A DNA stretch of 64,000 bases from Arachis hypogaea (lineage: Eukaryota; Streptophyta; Magnoliopsida; Fabales; Fabaceae). Positions 10,894 to 20,695 of the stretch are shown piece by piece; position 1 is the first letter of the stretch, and each line of letters starts with the position of its first letter. The notes under the pieces were generated by a model, which did not search any database, was not told the DNA's origin, and saw only the letters and a list, made by a program, of their open reading frames with translations. The position numbers were made by a program, and so were the translations under genes. Location of the stretch: contig NC_092043.1 in the NCBI RefSeq assembly GCF_003086295.3, positions 49,876,598 to 49,940,597 of the forward strand, given 5' to 3'.

Positions 10894-12157
10894 ATGGCAA
10901 CGGATCGCGTACTGTGTGGTAGCAGCAGCGAAATCGAAAGAGGAGAAGAACAAGAAGAACAACAACAAGAACATGACTCCGAAGCGAAGCTCTTGCGCGA
11001 TAGGTTCAGACTCTCCGCCATCTCCATCGCCGAATCCGAAGGTAAAACCTTTAATTCAGTTTCCACACACTACGCGATCTCTTCAATTGAATCTTTGTTA
11101 CTTAATTTCAACGAATTTTCGGAAAATTCGAGTTCCTGATAATTCATAAACGTCGATTTGCAGCAAGTAAGAACGGCATGGAAATATCTAAAGTACTAGT
11201 CTCTTGCATCGCTGATTTGGCATACAAATTCACCGGTGAGTAACTTTTATCAGTTATTGCTTTCACTAATTATGATTTTCTGCATAATAATCCACGTTAT
11301 ATTGGTACCTTTGAAAATTGAAAGAGTGAATAATAACTCAATGTTATACAGTTAGTTTTTTATCATTAGAGATTTTGAGTTATCCATGAGATTCATTTCA
11401 TGCAGTTATAGGTAATCAGATTCAGGACTAACTAAATAACTGTTAGGGATGGCTGTAATGGACTCCGGAATCTGAAATGTGCTTTTGAATTTTTCTTGAT
11501 TAGTAACTTTTGAGAGATCAGACGAGGATTCAGTTGTTATGCACAATCACTTCACAAAATTTATGGTTATTCAATTAATTATATGTTACTGAAAACTGTT
11601 GAACTTTTAGAAGAACTACTTCGCATTGTAAGATACCTAGATAGAATGTCAAAATTAAGTTCATATTCAGTGCTGTATAATGCGTATTGAGGTGCGAAGA
11701 GTCTCTTTAATTTGGAACAAGTAATTCGCATTATTAGGCAGGATTGGGGACTCAGGTTATTAAATTTTCTTAGCTTTTTTAAAATCACCTTTACGCTTAT
11801 TGTTCAAGGATACACAATATTGATATTTTTCTTGAATTGATGAATTGAGTTAGAGAATATGTTCTGTGTGCAGAGGGGCTAGCCAAGGATCTTCAGCTAT
11901 TTGCACAGCATGCAAATCGTAAATGTGTGAACATGGAAGATGTCATACTTTCTGGTAAGTATCATTTTCTTTGACTGATTTCAGGGTGAACTGTCCTTGT
12001 TCTTTAATCTCATGTATTTTGGTTTCATTCAGCACATCGAAATGAACATGTGTCTAGTTATTTGAGGACATTCTCCAACGATTTAAAAGCGAGAGATCCT
12101 TCATCTGAGAGGAAGCGAAAGAAAGAGGCCAAGAAGAATGATAAAGCAACCATCTAG
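10894..12157 (+). CDS. MHF1: MHF1 / CENP-S-like histone-fold protein
   Basis: Four exons, 10894-11041, 11164-11235, 11874-11954 and 12033-12157, give 426 bp and 141 residues. The start is the first ATG of the conserved frame; the frame is open upstream but has no better start. An acidic, Gln/Glu-rich leader (residues ~13-27) precedes the histone fold: LLRDRFRLSAISIAESEA, ISKVLVSCIADLAYKFT, LAKDLQLFAQHANRKCVNME, then DVILSAHRNEHVSSYLRTF. The C-terminus is a basic Lys/Arg tail, likely for DNA binding or nuclear import. In the family MHF1 pairs with MHF2 (CENP-X), helps FANCM at stalled forks and limits crossovers, and is also a CENP-T-W-S-X component. The length fits plant homologues. It has no gene neighbour within 1 kb. 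Confidence 0.92.
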
Positions 12158-13276
12158 TGCACACGTCTGATATAAATACATAGTACGTTGAACATATTTG
12201 GTATTCTTTTTTAAATCTTGGCCTCAAATTTTCCATAATTTTTGGTACTCTATCTCTTTCCTCTACATGTTCTTGTTCTTGTACAATGGAATTTATTGTT
12301 CTAACAGGTTCAACCAGAGTTTTTTTTTATTTTATTTCTTTAACTTAACTCACAATTAGGTACTTATTTTATTTATTTAACTTAAATAATTATAATCAAT
12401 TATACAACTCATACAACGATCCCAGATATATCAAATAAACCAATGTAATTCTTTAAACTTTGTCAACTCACTATACCCATTCTACTAACTAAGTTACTAA
12501 AGACTAAACATCTAAACCTATTATTAACTAACAATAAAAAAGATTAAACTAACTTCAAAGTCTAACACTACAATTATGTGCCAAATATTATTGAGTCTGT
12601 TGATGTCCTCCTCAAAGATATATTATTGGGAGGCCATATTTTGTGAAGGAACTCGATTTAACACAGTCCAGAAACTCACAAAACTTGAAAAAATGGTTTA
12701 AATTACGGATGCTGTGACTTATATATAGCTAATGCCCTTATCTCGGATGTTGAGTCCCTATCCACCACAATTGCATTTATCTCGGATGCAGAAACCCCAA
12801 ACACGAAATGCACTTATCTCGGATATTCAGTATCCGATATCAGCGTATGTACATATTACGAGTGCATCCGAAATATGACTCATATCCAGCCTATCACAGA
12901 ACTGGATCTGTGCATCTAAGATTCTAAGATCAGCTCATGTTTTTCGACATTCCTTCAACATCCGAAATATAACTAAAGTTGTATTTTCGTAACTATTTAA
13001 ATGTTTATTTATTTTAGTAAATATTATATTTATTTAATTTAAATAAAAAAACGCAAGAGAATTGGACACAGAAAGGGTTGTCCTCCTTATATATGCACAA
13101 TAGATAATATTTAATAGATAAAATAAAACAGATACCTAATGGACCTAATTATTACTAGGAGTCTACGACAAGCCGACTAGGATTCACATAAATTCGCTAA
13201 CGTAACGTCTCGTCAGTCGTCCCCTGCGGAAACTAGCAGGTTTTGCCAACCGAGGAGGATGCTAACGATTTTATTC
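12158..13276. other. Intergenic stretch with a repeated TTATCTCGGAT motif
   Basis: No gene recognised. Between about 12737 and 12835 the phrase TTATCTCGGAT occurs three times at ~40-50 bp spacing, with related CATCCGAAATAT motifs further on. It looks like the edge of a transposon or LTR, but no ends could be fixed. The right part holds the 3' flank of the xylose isomerase gene. Confidence 0.35.
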
Positions 13277-14707
13277 TCACAACGCAGACTGGAGAATCAT
13301 CTCAGCTAGCTCTTGTTTGGCTGAAGCAACCTTGGGTTCTCCCCATTCCTTAGCTTTCTTCTCCAAGAAGTCAAAGTCAGCTTTACCAGCCTCTATTTGA
13401 GCACCAATTTCAGTGTCAAAACTCTGGTATCTCTTCCGAACAAGCTCAGCTAGAGTACCGTCCTCAATTAGCGTAGCAGCATTCTTGAGGCCGCGGGCCA
13501 TTGTATCCATACCGATGATGTGGGCAATGAACAAGTCTTCAACATCTGTGCTCTCTCTCCGCAATTTGGCATCAAAGTTGAATCCGCCTGGCGCAATTCC
13601 ACCATTTCTAATCACACTGAGCATAATCATTGTTGCTTCTTGAATATCCACAAGAAACTGATCTGTGTCCCAACCAACTTGAGGATCACCAGTGTTTGCA
13701 TCAATATTACCCAATAGTCCATTAATCCTTGCAGTTTCAAGTTCATGGTGACAACTATGTCCCGATAAGGTGGCATGGTTGCACTCAATGTTGAGTTTGA
13801 ATTCCCCTATAAGTCCATACTTGCGCAAGAAATTAGCGGTGGTTGCAGCATCCCAGTCATACTGGTGTTTTGTAGGTTCTTGTGGCTTGGGTTCAATCAG
13901 CAGTGTCCCATTGAATCCAATCTTCTTCTTGTATGCAACAGCAGCTTCAAAGAACCTAGCCAAATGATTAAGTTCTCGTTCCATATCCGTGTTCAATAGG
14001 GATTGATAACCCTCACGGCCACCCCAGAAAACATAATTTTCTCCCACCAAATAATGTGTGACCTCCAAGGCTTTCTTCACTTGTGCAGCAGCATATGCAT
14101 ATACACCTAACTCAGAGCTAGTAGCAGCACCATGCATGTAACGAGGATGCATAAACAATTGAGCAGTTCCCCATAGAACTTTTTTATTACTCTGCATCTG
14201 AAGCTCTTTGGCAAGGGCAACCACTTCATCCAAGTTTGCATTAGCTTCCTCCAGAGTTTCTCCATCAGGGGCTATATCACGGTCATGGAAGCACCACCAA
14301 TCAACTCCAAGTTTGTTTATAAACTCAAAGTTTGCTCGCATTCTTCTTTTAGCCATTTTCAAAGAATTGGTACCATCTTCCCACGGCCAGTACTTGGTAG
14401 GTGCACCAAACGGGTCTGCACCTGTTCCACGGAATGTATGCCAAAATGCAACACTAAATCTGAACCAATCCTTCATTTTCTTCCCAAGAATTTCTTCTTC
14501 TGCGTTGTACCATTTAAATGAAAGCGGATTCTTGCTAGAGGGACCCTCATATTTGATTTTGTTAATGCCAGGAAAGAATTCACCCTCCCAATCTGAATCG
14601 TCACATTTACCGACATTTTCAGCAGGGCAAGTTTGAGATTCACCAATCACTGCATAAGTGACGGCTTGTAAGCAAAGAAGGAGCAGCAATATTCCCCACG
14701 TTTTCAT
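13277..14707 (-). CDS. Xylose isomerase, intronless (probable retrogene)
   Basis: One uninterrupted frame of 476 residues, close to the 477 I recall for the Arabidopsis enzyme. The ATG at 14707 (MKTWGILLLLLCLQAV) was chosen because it starts the hydrophobic leader; the 41 open codons upstream begin with TTG and are probably 5' UTR. Residues 1-~20 form a signal peptide, so entry to the ER is likely. Conserved features of plant class II enzymes are present: catalytic His141 and Asp144 (WWCFHDRDIAPDG), Trp-rich WGTAQLF and YVFWGGREGY, and metal-site Glu272/Lys274 (LLIEPKPQEPTKHQ), later HELETARINGLLGNIDANTG and GGFNFDAKLRRES. It converts D-xylose to D-xylulose. Plant xylose isomerase genes are, as I recall, split into about 20 exons, so the lack of introns points to a copy made from mRNA. 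No stop or frameshift is seen. A poly(A) tract and target duplication are not visible. Confidence 0.9.
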   Translation of the reverse strand: MKTWGILLLLLCLQAVTYAVIGESQTCPAENVGKCDDSDWEGEFFPGINKIKYEGPSSKNPLSFKWYNAEEEILGKKMKDWFRFSVAFWHTFRGTGADPFGAPTKYWPWEDGTNSLKMAKRRMRANFEFINKLGVDWWCFHDRDIAPDGETLEEANANLDEVVALAKELQMQSNKKVLWGTAQLFMHPRYMHGAATSSELGVYAYAAAQVKKALEVTHYLVGENYVFWGGREGYQSLLNTDMERELNHLARFFEAAVAYKKKIGFNGTLLIEPKPQEPTKHQYDWDAATTANFLRKYGLIGEFKLNIECNHATLSGHSCHHELETARINGLLGNIDANTGDPQVGWDTDQFLVDIQEATMIMLSVIRNGGIAPGGFNFDAKLRRESTDVEDLFIAHIIGMDTMARGLKNAATLIEDGTLAELVRKRYQSFDTEIGAQIEAGKADFDFLEKKAKEWGEPKVASAKQELAEMILQSAL

Positions 14708-15011
14708 TTTGATGGATTTCAAGCAAATACCTTGCAGGAAGACAGCGTAGAGAATGATGCAGGTAGAGAGAGAGGAGTGAAGATTCAGCTGCCAAAGAGA
14801 GCAACAGAGAATTGAGCTATGAGGAAGCAAATTGGCAAAACGAGATAGAGATTGGAAACACCTAAAGTTGAAAAAAAAAAAACCTAATTTTTTATATTTG
14901 AACCTAAAAATGGAGAGAGGTTCACTTGTTGAATAGAAAGTTACGAAATTGAATAGAAAAACTGCTAGCAGCAGCGTGTTTTTATAAGGATGGTTTTTAT
15001 CTTTTATTTTT

Positions 15012-15145
15012 GTTAGGGAATTTTTTTTATTCTTATCTTTTTTTATTAGATAACTTTTTTTATTTGATTTGATTGTTAGATGATTTTTTTTATTCTTATT
15101 TTATTTTGTTAGATAACTTTTTTTATTTGATTTGTTTTATTTTTT
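15012..15145. repeat. Imperfect tandem repeat, ~75-bp unit, two copies
   Basis: The blocks TTAGATAACTTTTTTTATTT and GATTTTTTTTATTCTTA recur in the same order twice. Confidence 0.55.
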
Positions 15146-15389
15146 AATTTTGATGTGTTATGAAAGCTAATAAAGATCTACCGAATTCAGTCTAAATCTA
15201 TTATATTTTTAATGTTTAAAACTAAAAATTATTGAACAACAAAAATAAGAGATAAGAATTAAACTTGGAAACTTCAGTAAAATATTTGAGTCAATTAAAC
15301 TATTTTTTATTTTTTAAAATAGTATTACTAATTTTTTTATAAAAAATTTGGGGGTGTGGCTCTCTATGGTCTCAACTAGGCTCTATCCT

Positions 15390-15575
15390 AGTTCTTGAAA
15401 ATTTAAATCCTCTCAATTCTAAATTTTTATTTTAGAGAATAAAATGAGATCGCTTACCATTGAATGTTTTTTCTCTCATATTTTCTTTTTCAATCTCATC
15501 TATGAAATAAATGATAATAGATAATACTTTATCTTCTAAAATAAAATTTAAAATTTAAAAAATTTGAATCCAAAT
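15390..15575. mobile_element. Possible MITE with ~45-bp inverted ends
   Basis: TCTAAATTTTTATTTTAGAG on the left pairs with the inverted TTTAAATTTTATTTTAGAAG on the right. The centre has GAATAAAATGAGATC and ACCATTGAATG, a layout I recall from a legume MITE family. Ends and target duplication are not certain. Confidence 0.4.
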
Positions 15576-17116
15576 CCAATTCTGGATACCAATATATACC
15601 ATCTTTCGGTTTGTGGGTAATTAACCACCTTCAGAAACATAAAAAAGTTTAAAATTTAGAATTCTATTGTTTGTTAGCGTAATTTAAAATTTAAAATTCT
15701 GTCATTTGTTTTATTTTTGTGTATATACACAATTAGTTATTTTTTATTTTCAATTGAATAAAAAATATAATTATTTTTATGTACTCTCTTAATTTTATTA
15801 TTGTGTTATTGTTATTTGTGTATCACAAACCAAATTATGCCGAAGAACTTTAACTCAGATAGCATTTTATTCTTTTTCTATTACTAAAGTCTAGAATTTT
15901 ATGAATGTATTGTATACTTAAAATTAGAAATTGTCCAACCCACTGACCGAATAAAAAAACAACCAATCTATACCTATAAATAGGCCGTACATTTGATATC
16001 AACTGAAATAAATAACAAATCAACATGTATGTTTTAAATTTGCAAAGAGCGATTAATATAATATTATAATGAGTGTATTATTTATTATAAGTAGGTTATA
16101 AAATTTTAATTATAATGAGATACAAATATTAAAGAATATTAATAAAATTATTTTTATTTTATTTTTATTTTTATATTTATTTATTTTTATTTATTTTACA
16201 ACACAGAATTATATTTAAATTTTCTCACTTGATGAATAAAGCTAAACTTCGATGCTTTGTTTTGACTTGTCTCTTATTTGAGCGGGAATGCGGGATATGG
16301 TTCCATGGAGGTGTGTATTTCTCCGCCAGCCGTGGAATGTTGATGTTTTTTTTTCGTTAAATTATTTTGTTATAAAGTGTTATAACATGTATAATTTATA
16401 TAATATTTTAAAAATCCAACTATATATTACGATCTCACATTTTATATATATATTGGTTAAACAATACTATGTACATATTAAAAAAAATACTATGTACATT
16501 TTGTATGTATATTGATTAATTTATTTTTAATATATATTTTATATTTTAATATATATTTATATAAATAATTATTTTAATAATTAATTTTTTTACATACACA
16601 TAATATGACAGATTTTAGTATTACTCTTTTAATTTAAAGTTAAAATTTTGATAGATCAAATGATTTTTCTAAAACAAGGATTAGTTTAAATTCTCTTTTG
16701 AAAAAATGATTTTATCTTTTTATTTCTTTAAAAAATTAGTAAAAAATGATTTTATATTTGAATCTTTTTTTAAAGAATTTAAAATATTAAAAATTTCTTT
16801 TGGTTTTTCTTCTTTTAGAAACAAAATATTGTTGGCTTTGTTTTTCTAATAAAAATATTATTGAAAAAAAATGTATCTAAATATATTTAAAATTTAATAA
16901 AAATATTTTTAAAAAATATTTTTTTAATAAAAAAATCCAAACAAACTAATAAAATTGGTAAAATGAGAAAATAGAGATATAATCATATATATATATAAGA
17001 TATTTAAACTAATCATTGTTATATTTGATTCCTTTTAAGTGTGTATTAAACCCCACGTGTTGGCAAATATGATAAAAGACCTGGAGGAGTTCAAGTTGTG
17101 CAAGCAGTGCAGATCT

Positions 17117-17537
17117 TGTTAGAATTTGGTTGAATTAGTCCCATATTGTTTAGGATAGCAAATAAAGTGGGTGGCCTAGGCTATAAATATGAGGCTAAGT
17201 TCTCCATTTGTTTTTGCACCAGTCGGAAACACTTTAAGCTTGTATCTGATTTTTCTTTTCCTCTGTACTCTTTGATTAGAGAGTGTTGTGAGGTGTAGTT
17301 AGATATTTGCTTTGAGAGAGTGTGGGTGTACTGGGGTGCCGGTGTTAAAGAGAAAGAAGTCTATGTGTTGTAACAATTTTCACATAGTGATATTCTCTAG
17401 TTGTCATTTGACAACGGCCGTGGTTTTTTCTCCGGTAATTGGAGTTTCCACGTTAAATTCTTGTGTTGTGATTGTGTCTATTTTATTTCTCTGTCAAAGG
17501 TGTTTTCTCAAGGGGGAATGGTGTCTTATTCCCATCA
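17117..17537 (+). repeat. 5' LTR of the Copia element
   Basis: Starts TGTTAGAATTTGG and ends TTATTCCCATCA. It is followed directly by the primer-binding site at 17538. Directly repeated at 18381-18801. Confidence 0.92.
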
Positions 17538-17836
17538 AGTGGTACCAGAGCTTCAGTTTGGTAGAATTTATTCTTAGTATGCTCTGTGGTTGCAGCCTAG
17601 TCTAACCTTCCACATCAGAAAGGAATTTTGTCCTGTGGCTTGAAGTTGATCTTTGGTTGCTGTTGTTGTTGCTGGAAGGCAGTGTGACACTGTGAGAGTG
17701 CAGTTTGGAAAGGTTCTGACTAAGGAAAGACCTGGTATTTAAGTGTGTCCATTGTGACCCACCTCTCTTTCTTAGGGACCCTTCCTAGTGCACAGTCTAC
17801 AGTTGAGTTATACTATTCCAGTATACGGTTGCAACA

Positions 17837-18001
17837 ATGTCAGGATATTCAAGTGCTGTGAAGCTTGAAATAGAGAAATTTGATGAAAGAATCAATTTTG
17901 GCTTGTGGCAAATACAAGTCAAGGATGTGTTGATACAATCAGGTTTGCACAAGGCGTTGAAGGAGAAGATCTTTGGTTGCTCTCTCTATGAGAGAAGATG
18001 A
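17837..18001 (+). pseudogene. N-terminal gag remnant of the Copia element
   Basis: The ATG at 17837 opens a 54-codon frame with MSGYSSAVKLEIEKFD and FGLWQIQVKDVLIQSGLHKA, the usual N-terminus of plant Copia gag. It then runs into a TGA. The zinc knuckle and the rest of the polyprotein are absent. Confidence 0.75.
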
Positions 18002-18380
18002 TGTTCTCTAGAAGACAAGAAGTATCCTCATGGTATTACCGCACTGCCATGGATAAGGATAAGTTGTGGCAATCGGGTCCACAATTGCACACGGGCATTG
18101 GTTGGTGTTGAGATGCAAGGTGTGTGGCAGAGTTAGGTCGATGGCTGAAGAACTTCCAGGAAAAGCCAATTTGGAAGTTGCACCATGAATTTTCAGCAAG
18201 GTTTCGATCTGTACCAAGGCGAAATGCTTGGAGTGGTCTAATTCCAAGTGAGTATACTTTCATGGTGGAGTATGATAGTTCTCTGAACTATGATTGTCGG
18301 TATAGACAATGGCAGCAAAGAATTGTCGGTGTTGACAATGGAAGCTGAAGATGTGTGACTATTTCAATCAAGGTGGAGAT

Positions 18381-18801
18381 TGTTAGGATTTGGTTGAATT
18401 AGTCCCACATTGCTTAGGATAGCAAATGGAGTGGGTGGCCTAGGCTATAAATATGAGGCTAAGTTCTCCATTTGTTTTTGCATCAGTCGGAAACACTTTA
18501 AGCTTGTATCTGATTGTTCTTTTCCTCTATACTCTTTGATTAGAGAGTGTTGTGAGGTGTAGTTAGATATTTGCTTTGAGAGAGTGTGGGTGTACTGGGA
18601 TGCCGGTGTTAGAGAGAAAGAAGTCTATGTGTTGTAACAATTTTCACATAGTGATATTCTCTGGTTGTCATTTGACAACGGCCGTGGTTTTTTCTCCGAT
18701 AATTGAAATTTTCACGTTAAATTTTTGTGTTGTGATTGTGTCTATTTTATTTCTCTGTCAAAGGTGTTTTCTCAAAGAGGAATGGTGTCTTATTCCCAAC
18801 A
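18381..18801 (+). repeat. 3' LTR of the Copia element
   Basis: Starts TGTTAGGATTTGG and ends TTATTCCCAACA. Same length as the 5' LTR. Confidence 0.92.
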
Positions 18802-19120
18802 GATCTAACAATTGTATAGAACATGCCTTGGGGTTGGGGATCATGGAAGAGAATAAGGATCAAGAAAACATCTCTGAAAGGATCTCCAATATATGTATCT
18901 CTTTTGAGAAGGCTTGCTACGTATTTGTAGGACCTAACAAGATTATAGTAACTTTTAGGTTTGATTATACTACAAGCACCCCTTTACTAAATTTAACTTA
19001 ATATTTACTTAGGTCCTTATAATATTAAAATAAAATTGTTTAAACTTTGATATTTTACAATCTATCCCTTATCTGTTTCAGTTGTAGAAATTCCTCCTTG
19101 ATAAACTTGATGTTTACAAG

Positions 19121-19743
19121 TTGAATGTTATTTAACAAATATTATGGTATTTACCTTTGTTAATTATTGTTATGAATTTTGTGATGTTGATATGAAAAAA
19201 TTTTAGTCGTCGGTCTAGATGTTTGAAAAGTTTCCGAGGAAAGATTGTGTTGCATTACACTTTTGTTGTAACCTTTGACATAAACTAGGCAGATTCTAAG
19301 TTGATTAGGAAGGGAAATTGATGAACGAGTCTGTTGGTTATTAATTATTATATAATATATAACTAAAAGTAGGTGTTATTGACCTAAGTTTATTCATCCA
19401 TTGTGACATTTAATGTGAAACCTGATTAAAATCAATAAATACAATGAACTCATTGAACCACTCATTGGGTTTAACAAGAGGAGCTATATATGGAAAACAA
19501 AAAGAATAATATAATGAAGCTAATGAGTTATTACTTATTAGATGAAGTGACTTGAATTGTTAATGTAGGAATTTTGTGAGAACAAAAAGAATAATAGATC
19601 AAGTGCTTCCTTTCCAGATAATGCTAACATAAGTCATCATAATTAGTTTCAAAAACATAAGATAGAGAATGCATTTAAGATACATTAGAAGTTGTCTCAT
19701 CCTTAATACAAGATACTGCAGCTAGAATAATTTCTAATTTCTA
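19121..19743. repeat. Inverted copy of the SRP68/DUF3444 intergenic DNA
   Basis: This stretch matches, on the opposite strand, the spacer between the DUF3444 stop (43895) and the SRP68 stop (44541). Shared text includes CAAGTTGAATGTT, TAACAAATATTATGGTA and TTTGATGTAGGTCG-like variants around 19200-19215, and the order of motifs is kept. No gene of its own. Confidence 0.75.
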
Positions 19744-20058
19744 CTAGTTAGGTATTGCTTGAGGTTCAAGATGCCAACTATCCTCAGGAATACCATACAT
19801 TTCAATTCCAGGAACTCTATAAGCTATAACTTGATGAGAAAACCTATGCATATCTGCTTCAAAAACAGTAAAACATAGATCAAAGCCCTCATGTTTTTGC
19901 CTCCAGAAAAATGTTACACAATTATGCACCTCTTCTAGTTTAGCAACTCTTATCCCATTTTCTTTGGAGAAGTCTGAAATAATTTTTACCATTTGACATT
20001 TGTCATAATTATCATTCTCCCAATTTCTATCCCAATTCTTGTACACTGTCCAAATTTC
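19744..20058 (-). pseudogene. Truncated copy of the DUF3444 gene 3' end
   Basis: The minus-strand frame reads EIWTVYKNWDRNW, then KIISDFSKENGIRVAKLEEV, FFWRQKHEGFDLCFTVFEAD and GIPEDSWHLEPQAIPN. It is nearly identical to the C-terminal ~105 residues of the intact gene at 42018-43895. Homology ends at about 20058, exactly where the NLR palindrome begins. The open frame runs a few codons further (to 20076) into palindrome sequence. There is no promoter or N-terminus, so it is a dead fragment that happens to remain open. Confidence 0.85.
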
Positions 20059-20164
20059 ACTTTTATAGTAGACCAATTAAAGATTGGCATAGTGCTCTTG
20101 CAAAATTAAAGAGCTTTTCACATTAATCGATAGATGTCTATTAACCGTAACAAAATCTGGTGAG

Positions 20165-20293
20165 TTGGAGATGCATGATTTGATTGAAGCAATGAGGAAA
20201 CACATTGTCATGCAAGAATCGCCAAACGATCCTAGCAAGCGTAGTAGGTTGCGGGGTTATGAGGACATCAATCTTGTTCTTACTCAAAATAAG
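20165..20293 (+). pseudogene. NLR fragment, left arm (MHD region)
   Basis: Encodes LEMHDLIEAMRKHIVMQESP then NDPSKRSRLRGYEDINLVLT: the RNBS-D/MHD-to-linker part of TIR-NBS-LRR proteins (family pattern MHDLIxxMGxxIVxxESPxxP..RSRLWxxEDI). It ends at AATAAG/GTAAGTG, which looks like the natural exon end. The P-loop, TIR and LRR parts are absent. Confidence 0.75.
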
Positions 20294-20337
20294 GTAAGTG
20301 GAAACAGCTACGCTTACTTTGTTTTGAATAAGAACAA

Positions 20338-20437
20338 GATTGATACTACGCTTGCTAGGATCATTTGGAGATTCCTGAATGACAATGTGTTTCCCCATTT
20401 CTTTAATCAAATCATGCATCTCTAAGTCACCAGATTT
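20338..20437 (-). pseudogene. NLR fragment, right arm (MHD region)
   Basis: On the minus strand it reads LEMHDLIKEMGKHIVIQESP and NDPSKRS, closer to the NLR consensus than the left arm. A small deletion then removes the RLWGYED part. Same fragment as the left arm in mirror orientation. Confidence 0.75.
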
Positions 20438-20500
20438 TGTTAGGTTAGTAGACATCTATCGATCAATGTAAAAAGCTTTTTAATTTTACAAAAACACTAT

Positions 20501-20666
20501 CAGGAACGGAACTAGATAAAATATTAGAGGGGACTAAAAATATTTATACAATAATTAAACTAAAATTTTAAGGAGGACTAAACTAAAATTTACATATAAC
20601 TTACATATAAAAAAATTAAAATTAGGGGGACCGTCGCCCCTTGGTGAGTATGTAACTCCGCCCCTG
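20501..20666. mobile_element. hAT-type MITE (166 bp) inside the palindrome's right arm
   Basis: Ends CAGGAACGGAACTAG and, inverted, CAGGGGCGGAGTTAC. Flanks AACACTAT (20493-20500) and AGCACTAT (20667-20674) form an 8-bp target duplication with one mismatch. Removing it restores pairing with the left arm. Confidence 0.8.
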
Positions 20667-20695
20667 AGCACTATGCCAATCTTTAATAGGTCTAC

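Larger units (their letters stand above)
14708..17017. other. AT-rich intergenic stretch
   Basis: No gene recognised. It holds tandem T-rich repeats (15012-15145), a possible MITE (15390-15575) and long AT-rich text with TATA/ATAT runs near 16400-16600. Confidence 0.4.
17117..18801 (+). mobile_element. Internally deleted Copia retrotransposon (1,685 bp) with two 421-bp LTRs
   Basis: LTRs at 17117-17537 and 18381-18801 are both 421 bp, start TGTTAG and end in CA. I count about 19 differences between them, mostly transitions. Flanks are GATCT on both sides (17112-17116, 18802-18806). GTGGTACCAGAGC after the 5' LTR is a primer-binding site for initiator Met-tRNA, and AAGGTGGAGAT before the 3' LTR is a polypurine tract. 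Each LTR has CTATAAATATG as a likely TATA box. The 843-bp interior holds only the start of gag; protease, integrase and RT are missing, so movement would need help in trans. Confidence 0.92.
17018..19120 (+). pseudogene. Decayed 3' fragment of an SRP68 gene, split by a Copia element
   Basis: Outside the Copia element (17117-18801, plus one 5-bp target copy), this sequence matches exons 12-13 of the intact SRP68 gene at 44541-51328, in inverted orientation. The intron end (TTTTAAGTGTGTATTAAACC) and the start of exon 12 (AAATATGATAAAAGACCTGG) precede the insertion. The rest of exon 12 (CATCATGGAAGAGAATAAGG, then CATCTCTGAAAGGATCTCCA) follows it. About 90 bp are missing after CTCCAATATAT, a large part of the last intron is gone, and exon 13 stops after AAACTTGATGTTTA. 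The exon 12 acceptor is changed from GGCAG to GGCAA. It cannot make SRP68. Confidence 0.85.

Noticed and set aside
14708..14830. 41-residue N-terminal extension of the xylose isomerase frame
   Set aside because: It starts with TTG, not ATG, and precedes a good signal peptide at MKTWG. More likely 5' UTR copied with the mRNA.
17312..17605. 97-residue plus-strand frame (repeated at 18576-19001)
   Set aside because: Lies inside the two LTRs; appears twice because the LTRs are repeats, and has no known protein similarity.
19744..20076. 110-residue frame as a functional short DUF3444 protein
   Set aside because: It is the truncated copy of the neighbouring gene's end, starts within palindrome DNA and lacks the N-terminal part.
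20165..20425. 86-residue frame through the palindrome as a real small NLR protein
   Set aside because: The second half is the antisense of the first half, so only the first ~43 codons are NLR; the frame is a by-product of the inverted repeat.
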